Part shown: piece after piece, positions 25,901 to 36,512 of the stretch
Layout of the letters: each line of letters opens with the position of its first letter
Position numbering within the stretch: position 1 is the stretch's first letter
Origin: Balanoglossus misakiensis
Taxonomy: Eukaryota > Hemichordata
Length of the DNA stretch: 64,000 nt
Assembly (NCBI GenBank): GCA_040954595.2
Contig: CM082579.2
Location: 5,828,001 to 5,892,000 of the forward strand
Direction of reading: 5' to 3'
Notes under the pieces: model-generated
The model's input: only the letters and a program-made list of their open reading frames with translations
Database searches by the model: none
What the model was told of the DNA's origin: nothing
Program-made: the position numbers and the translations under genes

Positions 25901-27121
25901 ACCAGTACAGAGTTTAAACTGTTTTTTGCAAAGTACAGTGACACAGGTGAGTAGACGTCATCAGTGAATAAACGCTAGCTTTTGGCTCGACCTGCCATTT
26001 CGATAAGATTTGAAAATGTCTGTCTCCTCAGTATAGAAATTGGAATGTTTAAAACAAAGGGCTTAAACTTAATCCCAAAACTACAACATTATACTGTCAT
26101 ACTTTGAAGAAAGTGTCTTCAGTATATAACATGATAATACTTGTTTTTTTGACACTTTTTTCATTCTTATACAATTTTAGTTTCCGGGGATGGTTCGTGC
26201 TTTGACTGTAAACGCAACGACACTACAGTGTGCATTGACAATAACCTGAAGTGTGATGGTAATAACGACTGCCCTGATGGCTTAGATGAATCACTAGCAG
26301 AAAATGGTGGATGTGACGGTATGTCAGGACAGTTAACTTTCATACAGTGTTTTTCAAGATGGCATTGCATACCACAATAGCTACATGCTGTTTGTATGGA
26401 GACTGATTAAATCGGTGCGGCACCGGCCGTTTTAATACATAGCGTGTTCAAATTGCAAATTACAACATGCAGTCACAATCGGGCATCGATAAGATGTTCA
26501 TGCATGTATACCTATCAGTAAGCTTATTTAGATGGACCAATTTAAGTTGGAAAATAAAATCATGAAAATCATGCTAAAAGTGGCAGCTCTAGAGGCTTTT
26601 ATTTTTTCAAATATCTCATGTAAATGTTCGCATAGATTGGAGTATAAACATGTCTGAAAACTTTCTATTTTACAGAAATTTTAGGGGTAGTCACAGACAT
26701 CCTGAATCTGGCCCTCGTCATTGGTATTGTGGTAGCCGTTTCTGTTGTAGTCATCATCATCATTTGTGTGGTCGTGTGCTGCTGCTGTGTCTATGGTGCG
26801 TCACGACGGTCAGGCTCTTCGAGGACCACCACCACAACTGGCGTGGTGGCAACCCAACCAAGTTACCCGCAGCCAGCCCAGCCAGGCTACCAGCCAGCTC
26901 CGGGCGGCTACCAGCAGCCACAGGGGGGCTACCCGCCACCCCAGGGGGCCTACCCACCACCCCAGGGGGCCTACCCACCCCAGCCTGCCGCCGGGTACCC
27001 GCAACAGCAGCCAGCCCCAGGCTACCCACCTCAGCAGCCACCCCCGGGGTACCCCCCGGTCGGACAAGGTGTTGGCTACAGCACCGGGGAAGAGAAAGTG
27101 GCCATGCCAGAGAAAGTGTAG
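22965..27121 (+). CDS. Gene E: CUB-LDLa membrane protein with PPGY repeat tail (361 aa)
   Basis: Exons 22965-23070, 25551-25946, 26181-26318 and 26676-27121; 1086 nt, phase-1 introns. Exon 1 is short: MARNMKAKVMFGNAIVQLC then a Leu-rich signal core, ending YSVEAYAN, matching the SVEAY/SVDA ends of sibling signal exons. CUB: NSDCSDHYLEIYDGTY. LDLa: SCFDCKRNDTTVCIDNNLKCDG...GLDES. The helix VVAVSVVVIIIICVVV leads into four Cys. The tail has GYQPAPGGYQQPQGG, YPPPQGA units, YPQQQPAPGYPPQQPPPGYPP (PPGY present) and C-terminus GVGYSTGEEKVAMPEKV. Tail DNA is nearly identical to gene D over long stretches, indicating recent duplication or gene conversion. Predicted surface protein, ligand unknown. 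Confidence 0.92.
23071..25550 (+). other. Intron 1 of gene E
   Basis: 2480 bp, the longest intron of the cluster. Contains a foldback element (23657-23867) and a poly-G run at about 23941-23957. No other gene. Confidence 0.7.
23657..23867. mobile_element. Foldback (MITE-like) element in intron 1 of gene E
   Basis: The ends are inverted (TACCATTCTGTGGTGG left; CCACCAGAGAATGGTA right). Inside, AGCATTAGGGTT on the left pairs with AACCCTAATGCT on the right, and AAATGACT...TTTAAA pairs near the centre. Long imperfect hairpin, about 210 bp, non-coding. Family not recognised. Confidence 0.7.
26875..27060 (+). repeat. Tandem Pro/Tyr/Gln coding repeats, gene E tail
   Basis: 21-bp units (GGGGCCTACCCACCACCCCA type) encode GAYPPPQ. 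The flanking DNA matches the gene D tail almost base for base. Confidence 0.8.
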
Positions 27122-30100
27122 AAAGGTTGCGAGGTTTCAGAGCAACATCCACGCTCCCACTGGCGCACATGATACTTTAAACAATCACAAGAAAATATGG
27201 AAATCATGAATAGCACAGTACAGCACGATACCATACTGTAGTTACTCTGGTAGACACTCCCACTACAGCTAAACCCTCCTGCCAAACTTTGTGTGTCTCC
27301 TGAATGTTCAGGATCTATTCCAGTCAAGGCCCAGACCAGCCCCCCCCCCCCCACACATACACACACACAGACCAACCCCATGGCCTCAACCCAAACAGCA
27401 AATGCGATGGATGGATCCACACTGGCCATTCATCGTTTTATTCTGAGTAAAGATCAAAAAAAATGCTTTGGCCAATTCAAAATGTGTGTGTGGCAGGGGT
27501 GGGAGGGGTGGTCAGTGCTTGTTATGCATACATTGGGGGAGTGGCACCTGGGGTGCTTACCAGAAGGATGTACGTAATGTGCAAGTTTTATCATAGCGCC
27601 AGAGAGAGAGTGGAAGGTTGTTCATCACCACAACGACCGTAATTGCCCAATGTGAGATTTTGTCTACTCAAAACATTCAATGTGTTGCGATTCACTGTTT
27701 GAAACAAGTTGGAAGAAATCTTTCTCCAAACTGATAATGTGATATTAGGAAGATATGATTAAATTGTAACGACTGAAACAGACTCTAATCTACAGCCGCG
27801 TATCCGTTGCAAAGGATGAAATGCATTTGTACAATGTCGGTGAACGCCGGCTTCTGGAACAGCATCGTTACATTGTTAGTCAGTTGTGCCACATTACTTT
27901 GCACTTGGTTGCTTCCAACCTGTTTAAAAGCAGCAAATCCCAGCACAGTTTATGTTTTTGGTGCTGTAGTTTTTCTAGAAGGATAAAATCATGGAATGTT
28001 TCATCATTTGAATTTCAGTGGTAGTCAGATGGTGTCTTAGGCTTATGTAGTTCCTACAGACAAAAAAGAAATGACCCACATCGGCTTCTACTTGAGAGCA
28101 TGCTGTAATGAGGCTGAACAGGACCATGTTATTTACTACTTCTAGCTTTGTCAATGCCAGTGAATATCTCAAAAATAGGCTAAGACGTCTTAATACATAA
28201 ATGCAACTTTACCATATCACTGATCATACATGAAGTTGACAATCAGTTGTGAAGAGGACAATTGGAAACTTGAAAAGTTCATGGGCATATGTAAATGAGA
28301 AGCCTATATGAAGACAAGTGTTGAAATTATTGCATGGATTAATTGCACTATATCTAATTCCTTACATGTCTATCTATTATATTCACTGAGAACATACAAT
28401 AGTGGAGTGATTTTACTACACTTATCTTTTGATGTTCGCTGGCATTGACATTGCTGTAATATTACTGTTGGTATACACCAACTTTATTAATCAGACTTGC
28501 CATTTTAAAAAGTGTACTCATTTAAGATGTCTTAATTGTTCTCTCAGAGTTCATTATAATTTTTTTAAACGTTATAGTTAGAAGGAACAGGTAATCATGT
28601 AAAATTGTCTATTAAGATAGTATGTACCTTCGGGACAGATTTTCTGAAAAATGACAGTCTTCAAACTTTTCAACTCTTGGCAAGCTTGTAAACTGTTTGT
28701 CCAGAAGATTTTTAAAACCAATTTACCATACACCAATCGATAAATTCAACATTTTATTCAAATTTCAAAACCACTTTAGCAGTTTGCTTTGGAGCCCTGA
28801 TTTCTTAATATTTTACTTGAACAGTATAATTAATTATAAGTTTGTCTCTTGTAATGAGAATTAAAAACAGCATGTCTCAATTTTTGTGTGTGATTGTAAA
28901 TTTTCAAGGAAAGAATTTAGTTTGTAATGGACAAGGTCATTATCACTTGACATACAAGCAAGTGCTCGTATGTGTCACTTTGACAACTGGTGCTTTCAAA
29001 ATTATCGGAATTAAAGGAAAAAATAGGGAGATCAGTTGTTTTTCATTTCATTACTAATTTCTTTTGATCAGAATAGCTCAATCTGTGTTTGCAAGTAAAA
29101 CTTTCAATGAAGTTAGTGTCTTTAGGACTTTTTATCAGTAATTAGTGATATTGTACTTAGTAATTCAGATATTGGTCAATTATATCAATATTTACAGACA
29201 TTACAGAATCTTCAGCTGCGTTTACAGGGTTTGTAAAATTGTCCTCTGCAGCATGTGTACTTTTTGAACTGGTTTTAATACTCTTACATTATATCAGTGA
29301 TATGTGTATCAAGTGATATATGTGCATGTATTAGACTTGAGCCGAGAGAAATGTTTGCGTGTCACGTGCACTGTACATGCTCAGGGCATTATATGCAAAT
29401 TATAACTCCCACAATAAGATGCAATATAAAGCATGTGTGGGACACCACATGCACAGTGTAAAGGTTGGCATATCCATATGACATGTTACAAACACGTACA
29501 GTTTATAGGATATTTAGAAATCGCAACTGGTGTCATTTCTTGTTAGGCAACAAAACCCAAACCCAGAAAATGAATATTGATAAACAAAGTTCTCCTTATG
29601 TATTCATTTTGTCAAAATGTACCATGATAGTTGCCTTAACACAACACAAGCACCCTAAAAACTAGTGTTTTTTCTTGAATACTATATCATGATCGGGAAA
29701 TACATTGTACATGTACGTGATGTATATGATGTGTTGTGTAGTCACATATCAGTAGAATTTAGGTAGTTTGCAGAAATTTTAACCACACAAGTGAGGAATT
29801 TAAATATACGATTGTCTCAGGATAATGAACGTAGAAATATATTTATAGTTCCAAGCCCAGTATTGAACATTTTCACTCATTCAGAAAGTGCAATCCGCGC
29901 AATGGTGCAACTGTTTCTTCTTTGGAACATTCCATTCTGTGCAACATCGGACATCCATGTCGGGCATGTCAACAGGATTTCATGCATTCATTTACTATCG
30001 GCAGCCATGCCAATTTCTGTAAGGGGTAGGGTCTGTGGTCATTTTCCTGATTTTTGCACGTAAATCTGAGAATTTTGAAAAGGAAACATAGATAGAGAAC

Positions 30101-32206
30101 AGGGTGTTCCCATCCTATTTGTCCGGTTAAAAGGGTATGAACTCACACTCTCAAGGAAAATGACAATATTCAAATGGAGTGCTCTTGAAATTCTCAATAT
30201 GAAGGTCATGGCATGTTAGAAACTGTTCACTACCTGGGGGTAGTCCCCTTCCATTGAGACAGTAACTCGTGTTTGCTGTTTTATAATAATGGCATAGTGC
30301 ATCAACTAGTTTCTACAGCATGTTAACATAGCATTTGTTGTTGCTTGATGAATTCATGTCCTGAGTTGAAGTCAGTTTTCAAAAATAAAGCTGAATTTTT
30401 TTATTTGTTCATGAGCATTTCATAGATTTCTTTGAACTCCTACACAGAAAACAAAGGTATTAATTACAGGGTTTATATCATTCTAGTACACCTGTACAAT
30501 TTTTTTTTACTATTATATTATTATATATAATGTTCATTCATATACATTTCACGTGCACATGCTTTTGTATTACAGTACTTTATACTTTAACTTGCCATTT
30601 ATATCTTAGTCATGTAACTTTCATGATATGTGCATGTTTTAAAATAAAAATTATAGTTGTGATGACAATCTCTTCTTGTTCGACTTCTTTCCTCCAGTAA
30701 TTTTTATGCCTTTATATGATCGATCTACTTTCAAGTCAACATGAAGTAGCGTCCCAGTGAATCAATTTATGGTCAAATGTGTCTTCTGAATGACCATTTT
30801 GTTTCATTTTTTGTGCCCAAAGAATTACACGGACATGAAATGATTTCATTCTATGTATAATTTTCTGCTGATCGCACATCAAGTTAGCTTAACTGATGAT
30901 CTAAGTCTTCATCCAGGCAGGTGACTGATCCAACATGCATGATTGACATAGGGAATCCCGTCTTTTACAAAATAAAACAGGAAAAAAAACGATTGTCGCA
31001 TAACACCGATTCAAATATAGGCCTATTATTCATGCCCCGTCCAATGATGAAAAATCGTTTTTTTTTTCGACGAATGTTAAACTTTCGTAGAAATTAAACT
31101 TATGATCACCATTTGAAGGTTAAACAAAAATAATCGACGTGAAATTTACGTGACCTGACCACCGTCGGGCAATAGCAGGTCTGAAACTCAGTTCACCCGC
31201 CCCGAGGATTTTGCAATAGGCCTATATTTTGTTTGATATCATCCAATGTGCATGCTAATACCGTAATTAATTGACATGCATCGTTTGACCGATATTCGAT
31301 GCAAGTCACTATCTAAAAAAATTGTGCTCAACTATATTAGTGGATTTAACCAGAGATATGTTTGATTAGGGAGATAATTTTTTCCCTGTTGGCTGAAGTT
31401 GCCCGACTTTGTAGTCTGCGACAATTGGCTATTGCACCCTAGAATTTCTGTTTAGCGACATCTCACTATTTATACGGCTATGCCTTTATACGGGTTCGTA
31501 TATTGGCCATTCACAGGAAAAAATATGATAAAATTAAGTACAGTAACGGCTTTTAAAACTCGTGATTACGAGATAAACTCGTTATTATGACTTTTGATAC
31601 ATGATGATTACGAGTTTTTGATTCTTGTAATTACATGTACGACTTATTTTTAAAATCACGTTTTTGGAGATTTTACAAGATGATTGGAGACATCTTCGTG
31701 TTTTTTCTACTAAGATCTTCATTTCCCTCAACTGATCCGCTATTATAATTATAAGAACGTAAGGTTATGGCAAAAACAGATAGACAATGGGCTTTCCAGT
31801 TCGCAGTTGAGTTAAGGTGCTACCGACCTCTTTAAGTGTGTATGTCACCAGAAAGTCGACATTATTTGTCCGACAATGTGGTGAAAATAAAAGAAAGAAA
31901 GTCAATTTTATGCTAACAGTTGTCGAAAAATATCGAGTTTTATACAAATGTGGTTAGTCCTACTAAATTATAAGAAATGGTGTGATTGGCCTACATGCTT
32001 ACTCAATGCCATGACGCACTGGCCATGCAAACCTGTACGTACGTTGGCGCTTTCCCCCACCACGAAACGTCATCACTATAGTACTACTGTACACATACTG
32101 AGTCTTCTTGGCATAGACAAGCAAAATTAGGTTATATCCTCGACATTCAGGTCACGTGGATGATGCAGAGTACAGCAAAGTGGTGAACTAGAAGGCCTAG
32201 GTGACA
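27122..32206. other. Large spacer between gene E and gene F
   Basis: About 5 kb, AT-rich. A poly-C/AC run lies near 27341-27370. Short open frames (for example 29791-30063) have no domain signature. No gene or mobile element recognised. Confidence 0.6.
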
Positions 32207-35200
32207 ATGACGTTCCCGACTGCAGCGCTTTTGACATACGTTTCCCTACTTCTCTTCCGAATTCATTCGGTTGATGCACACGCCGAATGTAAGTTAATAT
32301 CTAGGCCTTCTAGTGTTGCATGTCGTATATTATTGGGACAGTTGAATGTACAGCCCTGCTCTATCGTTGCACATATAATTTTAATATCGAGTGTTTTTTT
32401 TTTCTTGCCTGATGTCCGTTTGTTTGATCAAGTTGATCGTTTGCTTGTAATTGGCATCAAGGAGATTAAAATTGCATCCTCCGTTGCGACATAGGCCTAA
32501 GTAATTTGCGGGAATTTAACGACTCGTCGAAAAACCTTGAACCGGGCTCGAATTATAATGTTGCCCTTTACAGTGCAGTATGCAAGGTCGTCGTGTCCTA
32601 GTATGGCACAGACATTTTTGAATGTGTATGCGCAACCGCACCGCCACGTTCTTTGTGCATCTCAACAATTGAACTGGAGAACGGTTTTCTGAAATTCTGG
32701 TACATTACACGATAGATCACATAGGCCTAGTATATTCCTTGCCCGAATCAACCAGTCAACATGTATATTACAATGAATATGGAAAAGGCGGGTGATCATA
32801 AATTTGTGGGAATTAGAAAATAATGCACATAATTATTTAATCACAGGCAAATTTAGCTGTGGATTACAATGTTTGTATGCCAGAACAGGCTTGGGAAATC
32901 GGGCATTTGTTGAGCCTTTCCCAATGTAATCAATCAGTCCACATTTAAAATGAACCGCTGTTTTTAAATGTTAAATTATAATTATATTTCTAGTACAATG
33001 TGCTGTCTGGAATGCACATAATGTGGTTTCTGCAGCGTGTTAATTTATAATTATGAAAATTGTTGATAATTTTAGTACTACAAGTCTACACGTCACTTGG
33101 AGTGATTTACAGAAGAAAAAAACAAGTGCAAAAGGGATGTTGAGCAATTGACATTATTTACAGTACATGTGTAAGTTTGCTTTCAATTTCCTTGCTGTAT
33201 GCAATGTAGAATTTTTAATTTAATTTCTATCCTGAAATGTTCATACATTTATGTCTTCGATTATTCTGTGTTTAAATTTCAGTTGACATGATAGACGGCA
33301 CTGGACCATCCATTTGCTATCGATATATTGAATACGAGGACAGTGGTACTATTTCCGCTTATTATGTAGATAACCAAGTAATTGATGGATGGGAGTGTGA
33401 AATACAGCTGGGCACAGCCAGTGACTACAGCAAGCACTTTTACCTGCGCTTCGAAAACTTCTACATGCCGGCATACAACTGGGACTGTTCAGACCACAAG
33501 TTGGAGATCTATGATGATGGAGTTCGTACTCGACTGTGTCAACTGAATGGGGACACGACAATACCAGGTCCTTTCTACACATCCAGTAGACGGATCGCTG
33601 TGTATTTGTACAGGGCCAGTCACACCACAAAGACAAAGTTCAGGCTTCAATTTACAGCGTACAGTGGTGATACAGGTAATGGGGGACACATGATATTAAG
33701 AATTCATCGTTGGTGACCTGATGTTTGCGTATTACTGAATACTGGTCTTTTAGAGTGTCGGTATAGCCCATGCCCATATTGCTTTCTTCTTGTGACGTTT
33801 TACAACACTACACGTGACTCCTTCTTCTCTCGGGACATTATCTATTCCATTTTGTCCGCTGAGATATTGCTACGGTGCGTGCAATATCTGGATATTGCAC
33901 TGCACCAGTGCACTGAGTATCCGGTTGAGACACTGCACAAAATATGCCTTCTCCGGGAAGAACTGCTTCCTGGTGAACATACTTGGTACGGCCATCTTTC
34001 CATGTGATCTTTGCGACGGGCCCGACCGACCGTTGGTTGGGGTTTCATTTCTACCTCGCACGCGGTTTCGCCTGAAAGTTTTATTTTTCGACGAACCAGA
34101 AGTACCTTGCTGACGTACAATCGAAAATTCCTAATCAATAGAACAGCTTTAAACTTAAATATTTCGAGAAAAAATCACAGAAAACTTTTACTTACAAAAT
34201 ACAGGATGTGCGCAGTGGAGGCTGCAGGCCAGGAGAAAAGACACTCTCGATTTTCGTCACGTGAAACTTTCCATGGACGACGGTTTATGTACAATATCGT
34301 AAATGAGGCTGCCAAAATCTTGGAAAATCCAGTCCATATCGTCACATTCATGACCTTCACTTTCACTTGGTTGTCGGAAATTGATCAGGGCAATAAATAG
34401 GTCGTTGTTGTCACGACTTTCAGCCATGCTGTTCGTACGTCAAAGTTGGAGTATCGAATGATGGAATTGGCACCTCACTGACCATCTGTCAAATAAACTG
34501 GCTGACTACTATCCAATCGAAAAGTATAATTCACCAGGTGCATTTTGTGAAGCTTGTGATTGGTTGATGCGACTGAGACGTTGTTTAGCATACCAAGATC
34601 ACAGATGTTGTCTGTCTTAATTCTATAGTGTTGTCAGCCGGATAATGTGCTCGTGTCGTGCAGTCGTTCAGATATCGAACTCCACTTGCGCCTACGGCCC
34701 TCGTGTCGTTCAATATCTGAAGATAGCACTCCGCACGTACATTATCCTATAAATGGTGATGTTTTGCACTAAACGTTGATCATGATACAAGTTGATCTCG
34801 AATAAAATGTCTCACGAATATTGGGAATAAATGGGAGCATCAGTGTTCATTGACGCTATTTTACCATTTCGTTGCGCACAGGTGATGACTGCTTTGATTG
34901 CCAGCACGACAACCGTACTATGTGTATCAACCCGGATTTGAAGTGCGACGGTTACAAAGATTGCCCGAATAGTCTGGATGAATCAAGACAGGAAGGCAGT
35001 GAAACCGAATGTGGTGGTACTGTATGCTTTGGTTTTGATTACAACATGAAAACTCTTTCAAAAACTCACAAAGTTCAGACAGATTTGGTTGACTCTGTTT
35101 CTCTGTCCCGAACTGGCTGAACCCTATAAACGTATCCCTTTTCATTTTCACTCGGTTCTCACTACTCAAAAATCGCCATGTCTTCGCCAAATCTCTGAAT

Positions 35201-35493
35201 CGGAGTCAAATTGAATATGGCCAAAATATAAGACGCACCAGGCACAGATTTGTATTTGAGCTGATGATAGAATTTGTCAAGTATTGGGTAATACTGTAAA
35301 TGAAACAATTCTATTCACAGATATTTTCGACAGTGCTCCAGCCGAAGATATGGATATGTTCAAGCTGGTCATCATCATCGGAAGTATTGTCGGTGTCCTC
35401 CTCCTCGTCATCATCATCATTAGTGTGATTGTGTGCTGCTGCTGTTTCTATCGTGCTTCCCGCCCATCAACAATGGCAGCCCGGGCTGTTTGA
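32207..35493 (+). CDS. Gene F: CUB-LDLa membrane protein with almost no tail (260 aa)
   Basis: Exons 32207-32288, 33283-33675, 34882-35016 and 35321-35493; 783 nt, phase-1 introns. An alternative LDLa donor 3 nt upstream is also in frame. Signal peptide: MTFPTAALLTYVSLLLFRIHSVDAHAE. CUB: YNWDCSDHKLEIYDDG, then RLCQLNGDTTIPGPFYTS, shared with genes D and E. LDLa: DDCFDCQHDNRTMCINPDLKCDG...LDES. The helix FKLVIIIGSIVGVLLLVIIIISVIV runs into CCCCFYRASRPS as in its siblings, but the protein stops after only TMAARAV, so the Pro/Tyr repeats and C-terminal motif are absent. Structurally intact, possibly a non-signalling or decoy member. Confidence 0.88.
32289..33282 (+). other. Intron 1 of gene F
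   Basis: 994 bp, AT-rich. Nothing recognisable. Confidence 0.65.
33879..33900. repeat. Perfect short palindrome
   Basis: GTGCAATATC, two bases, then GATATTGCAC: 10-bp arms. Similar ATATCTGA/ATATTG strings recur at 34637-34750. Confidence 0.85.
34637..34750. mobile_element. Small foldback-like element in intron 2 of gene F
   Basis: The left end CCGGATAATGTGC pairs imperfectly with the right end GCACGTACATTATCC. Internal TTCAGATATCGAAC and TTCAATATCTGAAG are themselves near-palindromic. Non-coding; family not recognised. Confidence 0.5.
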
Positions 35494-35966
35494 CTTCCGG
35501 ACACAGCCGATGATCAACACCCCAATAGCCAGCCATGCAGAGTATCCGATTATATTTGAATTCCCGTAGAAATAAATGTGCTTTCATGTACCGCTTATAT
35601 AATAGCAACTTTCATTTCATCGTGGAATAGTTGAAAAAGTAGGGAGACTAGTTTTACGTATTCTGTTGTCTATATGAATGTGATTATTAAGAGTTTTAGC
35701 TTTTCAAAACAAAAATTGTCCAAGTGTAATTGTAGCACTTTTGTAACGGTATCCCAGTAATTAGACATTTAGTTTAGCTGCTTCGTTATTACATTTTTAT
35801 ATAATTAAACATTTTGATTTTTTAAATTATTTGTCATTAAAGAGAACCTCAGGAACTTTCGTTCTCAGGGGTCTACAAACAGACAACCTTCCATCGTCAA
35901 CGTGTACAGTTTGGAGGGAAAGGATAACTTCAAGTTCTTTTCCTTTTCAAGGCTATCATGAGCTTT

Positions 35967-35979
35967 TTTATTAAATAAA
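35967..35979. terminator. Two-way polyadenylation motif between convergent genes
   Basis: TTTATTAAATAAA reads AATAAA on both strands. It lies 480 bp past the gene F stop and about 540 bp past the PGK stop. Confidence 0.45.
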
Positions 35980-36141
35980 CACCACTAGGTTATTTACATT
36001 TGTGTTGACGTATTTGGAAAACACTCCAGTACGCGTGTAGTAACATTGAATGCCATTATGCTAACAGTACATAGACACTACGATTTTTCACTGTTGCATT
36101 CTGTGAACCATTCAGATGAAGGACATCACTTCCTAGGATTT

Positions 36142-36240
36142 AACCCTTTCACCACCATGGATCAGTCCAAATCCATTGTTTTCTATGGCAAAGTTGGACC
36201 TCTGGAGAGTAAACTAGGGGGGTGAAGGGGATAAGGTATT
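36142..36240. repeat. Dispersed repeat, copy 1
   Basis: AACCCTTTCACCACCATGG, then CAGTCCAA, CCATTGTTT and GTTGGACCTCT, matching 38836-38936 in order and spacing. Confidence 0.75.
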
Positions 36241-36512
36241 TCTGATCAGCTAATGACAGCAGTGGCGGAGACAACAAGCATAGGAGACTCAGATTGTAAA
36301 ATTACAAACTACAGGAACACAAAACAAACACCTGAAACCAGACACTACCACAAAATTTCCGTACACTGTTATGACATCAAGGTTTATATTGTTCTCGTTG
36401 AACTCTGGCACTCAAGGCAAGCTTTCTTTTCTTCTCAAGTCATTTTCCGTGTTACCTTCTTCTGAATGGAGTTTTTCGATTTTCACAGTTTGCAGTTGTT
36501 GGGTTCATTTAG

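Larger units (their letters stand above)
33676..34881 (+). other. Intron 2 of gene F with palindromic elements
   Basis: 1206 bp, much longer than intron 2 of genes B-E (189-381 bp). It contains a perfect hairpin at 33879-33900 and a related inverted-repeat segment at 34637-34750, suggesting insertion of small elements. Confidence 0.6.
35494..36512. other. Convergent 3' flanks of gene F and PGK
   Basis: Contains AATAAA for gene F at 35571-35576, a two-way polyadenylation motif at 35967-35979, and one copy of a dispersed repeat at 36142-36240. Confidence 0.6.

Noticed and set aside
26760-27170. Open frames in other phases and on the minus strand across the gene E tail (also 16641-17110 and 26650-27180)
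   Set aside because: GC-rich repeat DNA stays open in several frames; only the frame continuing the CUB-LDLa-helix model has protein features.
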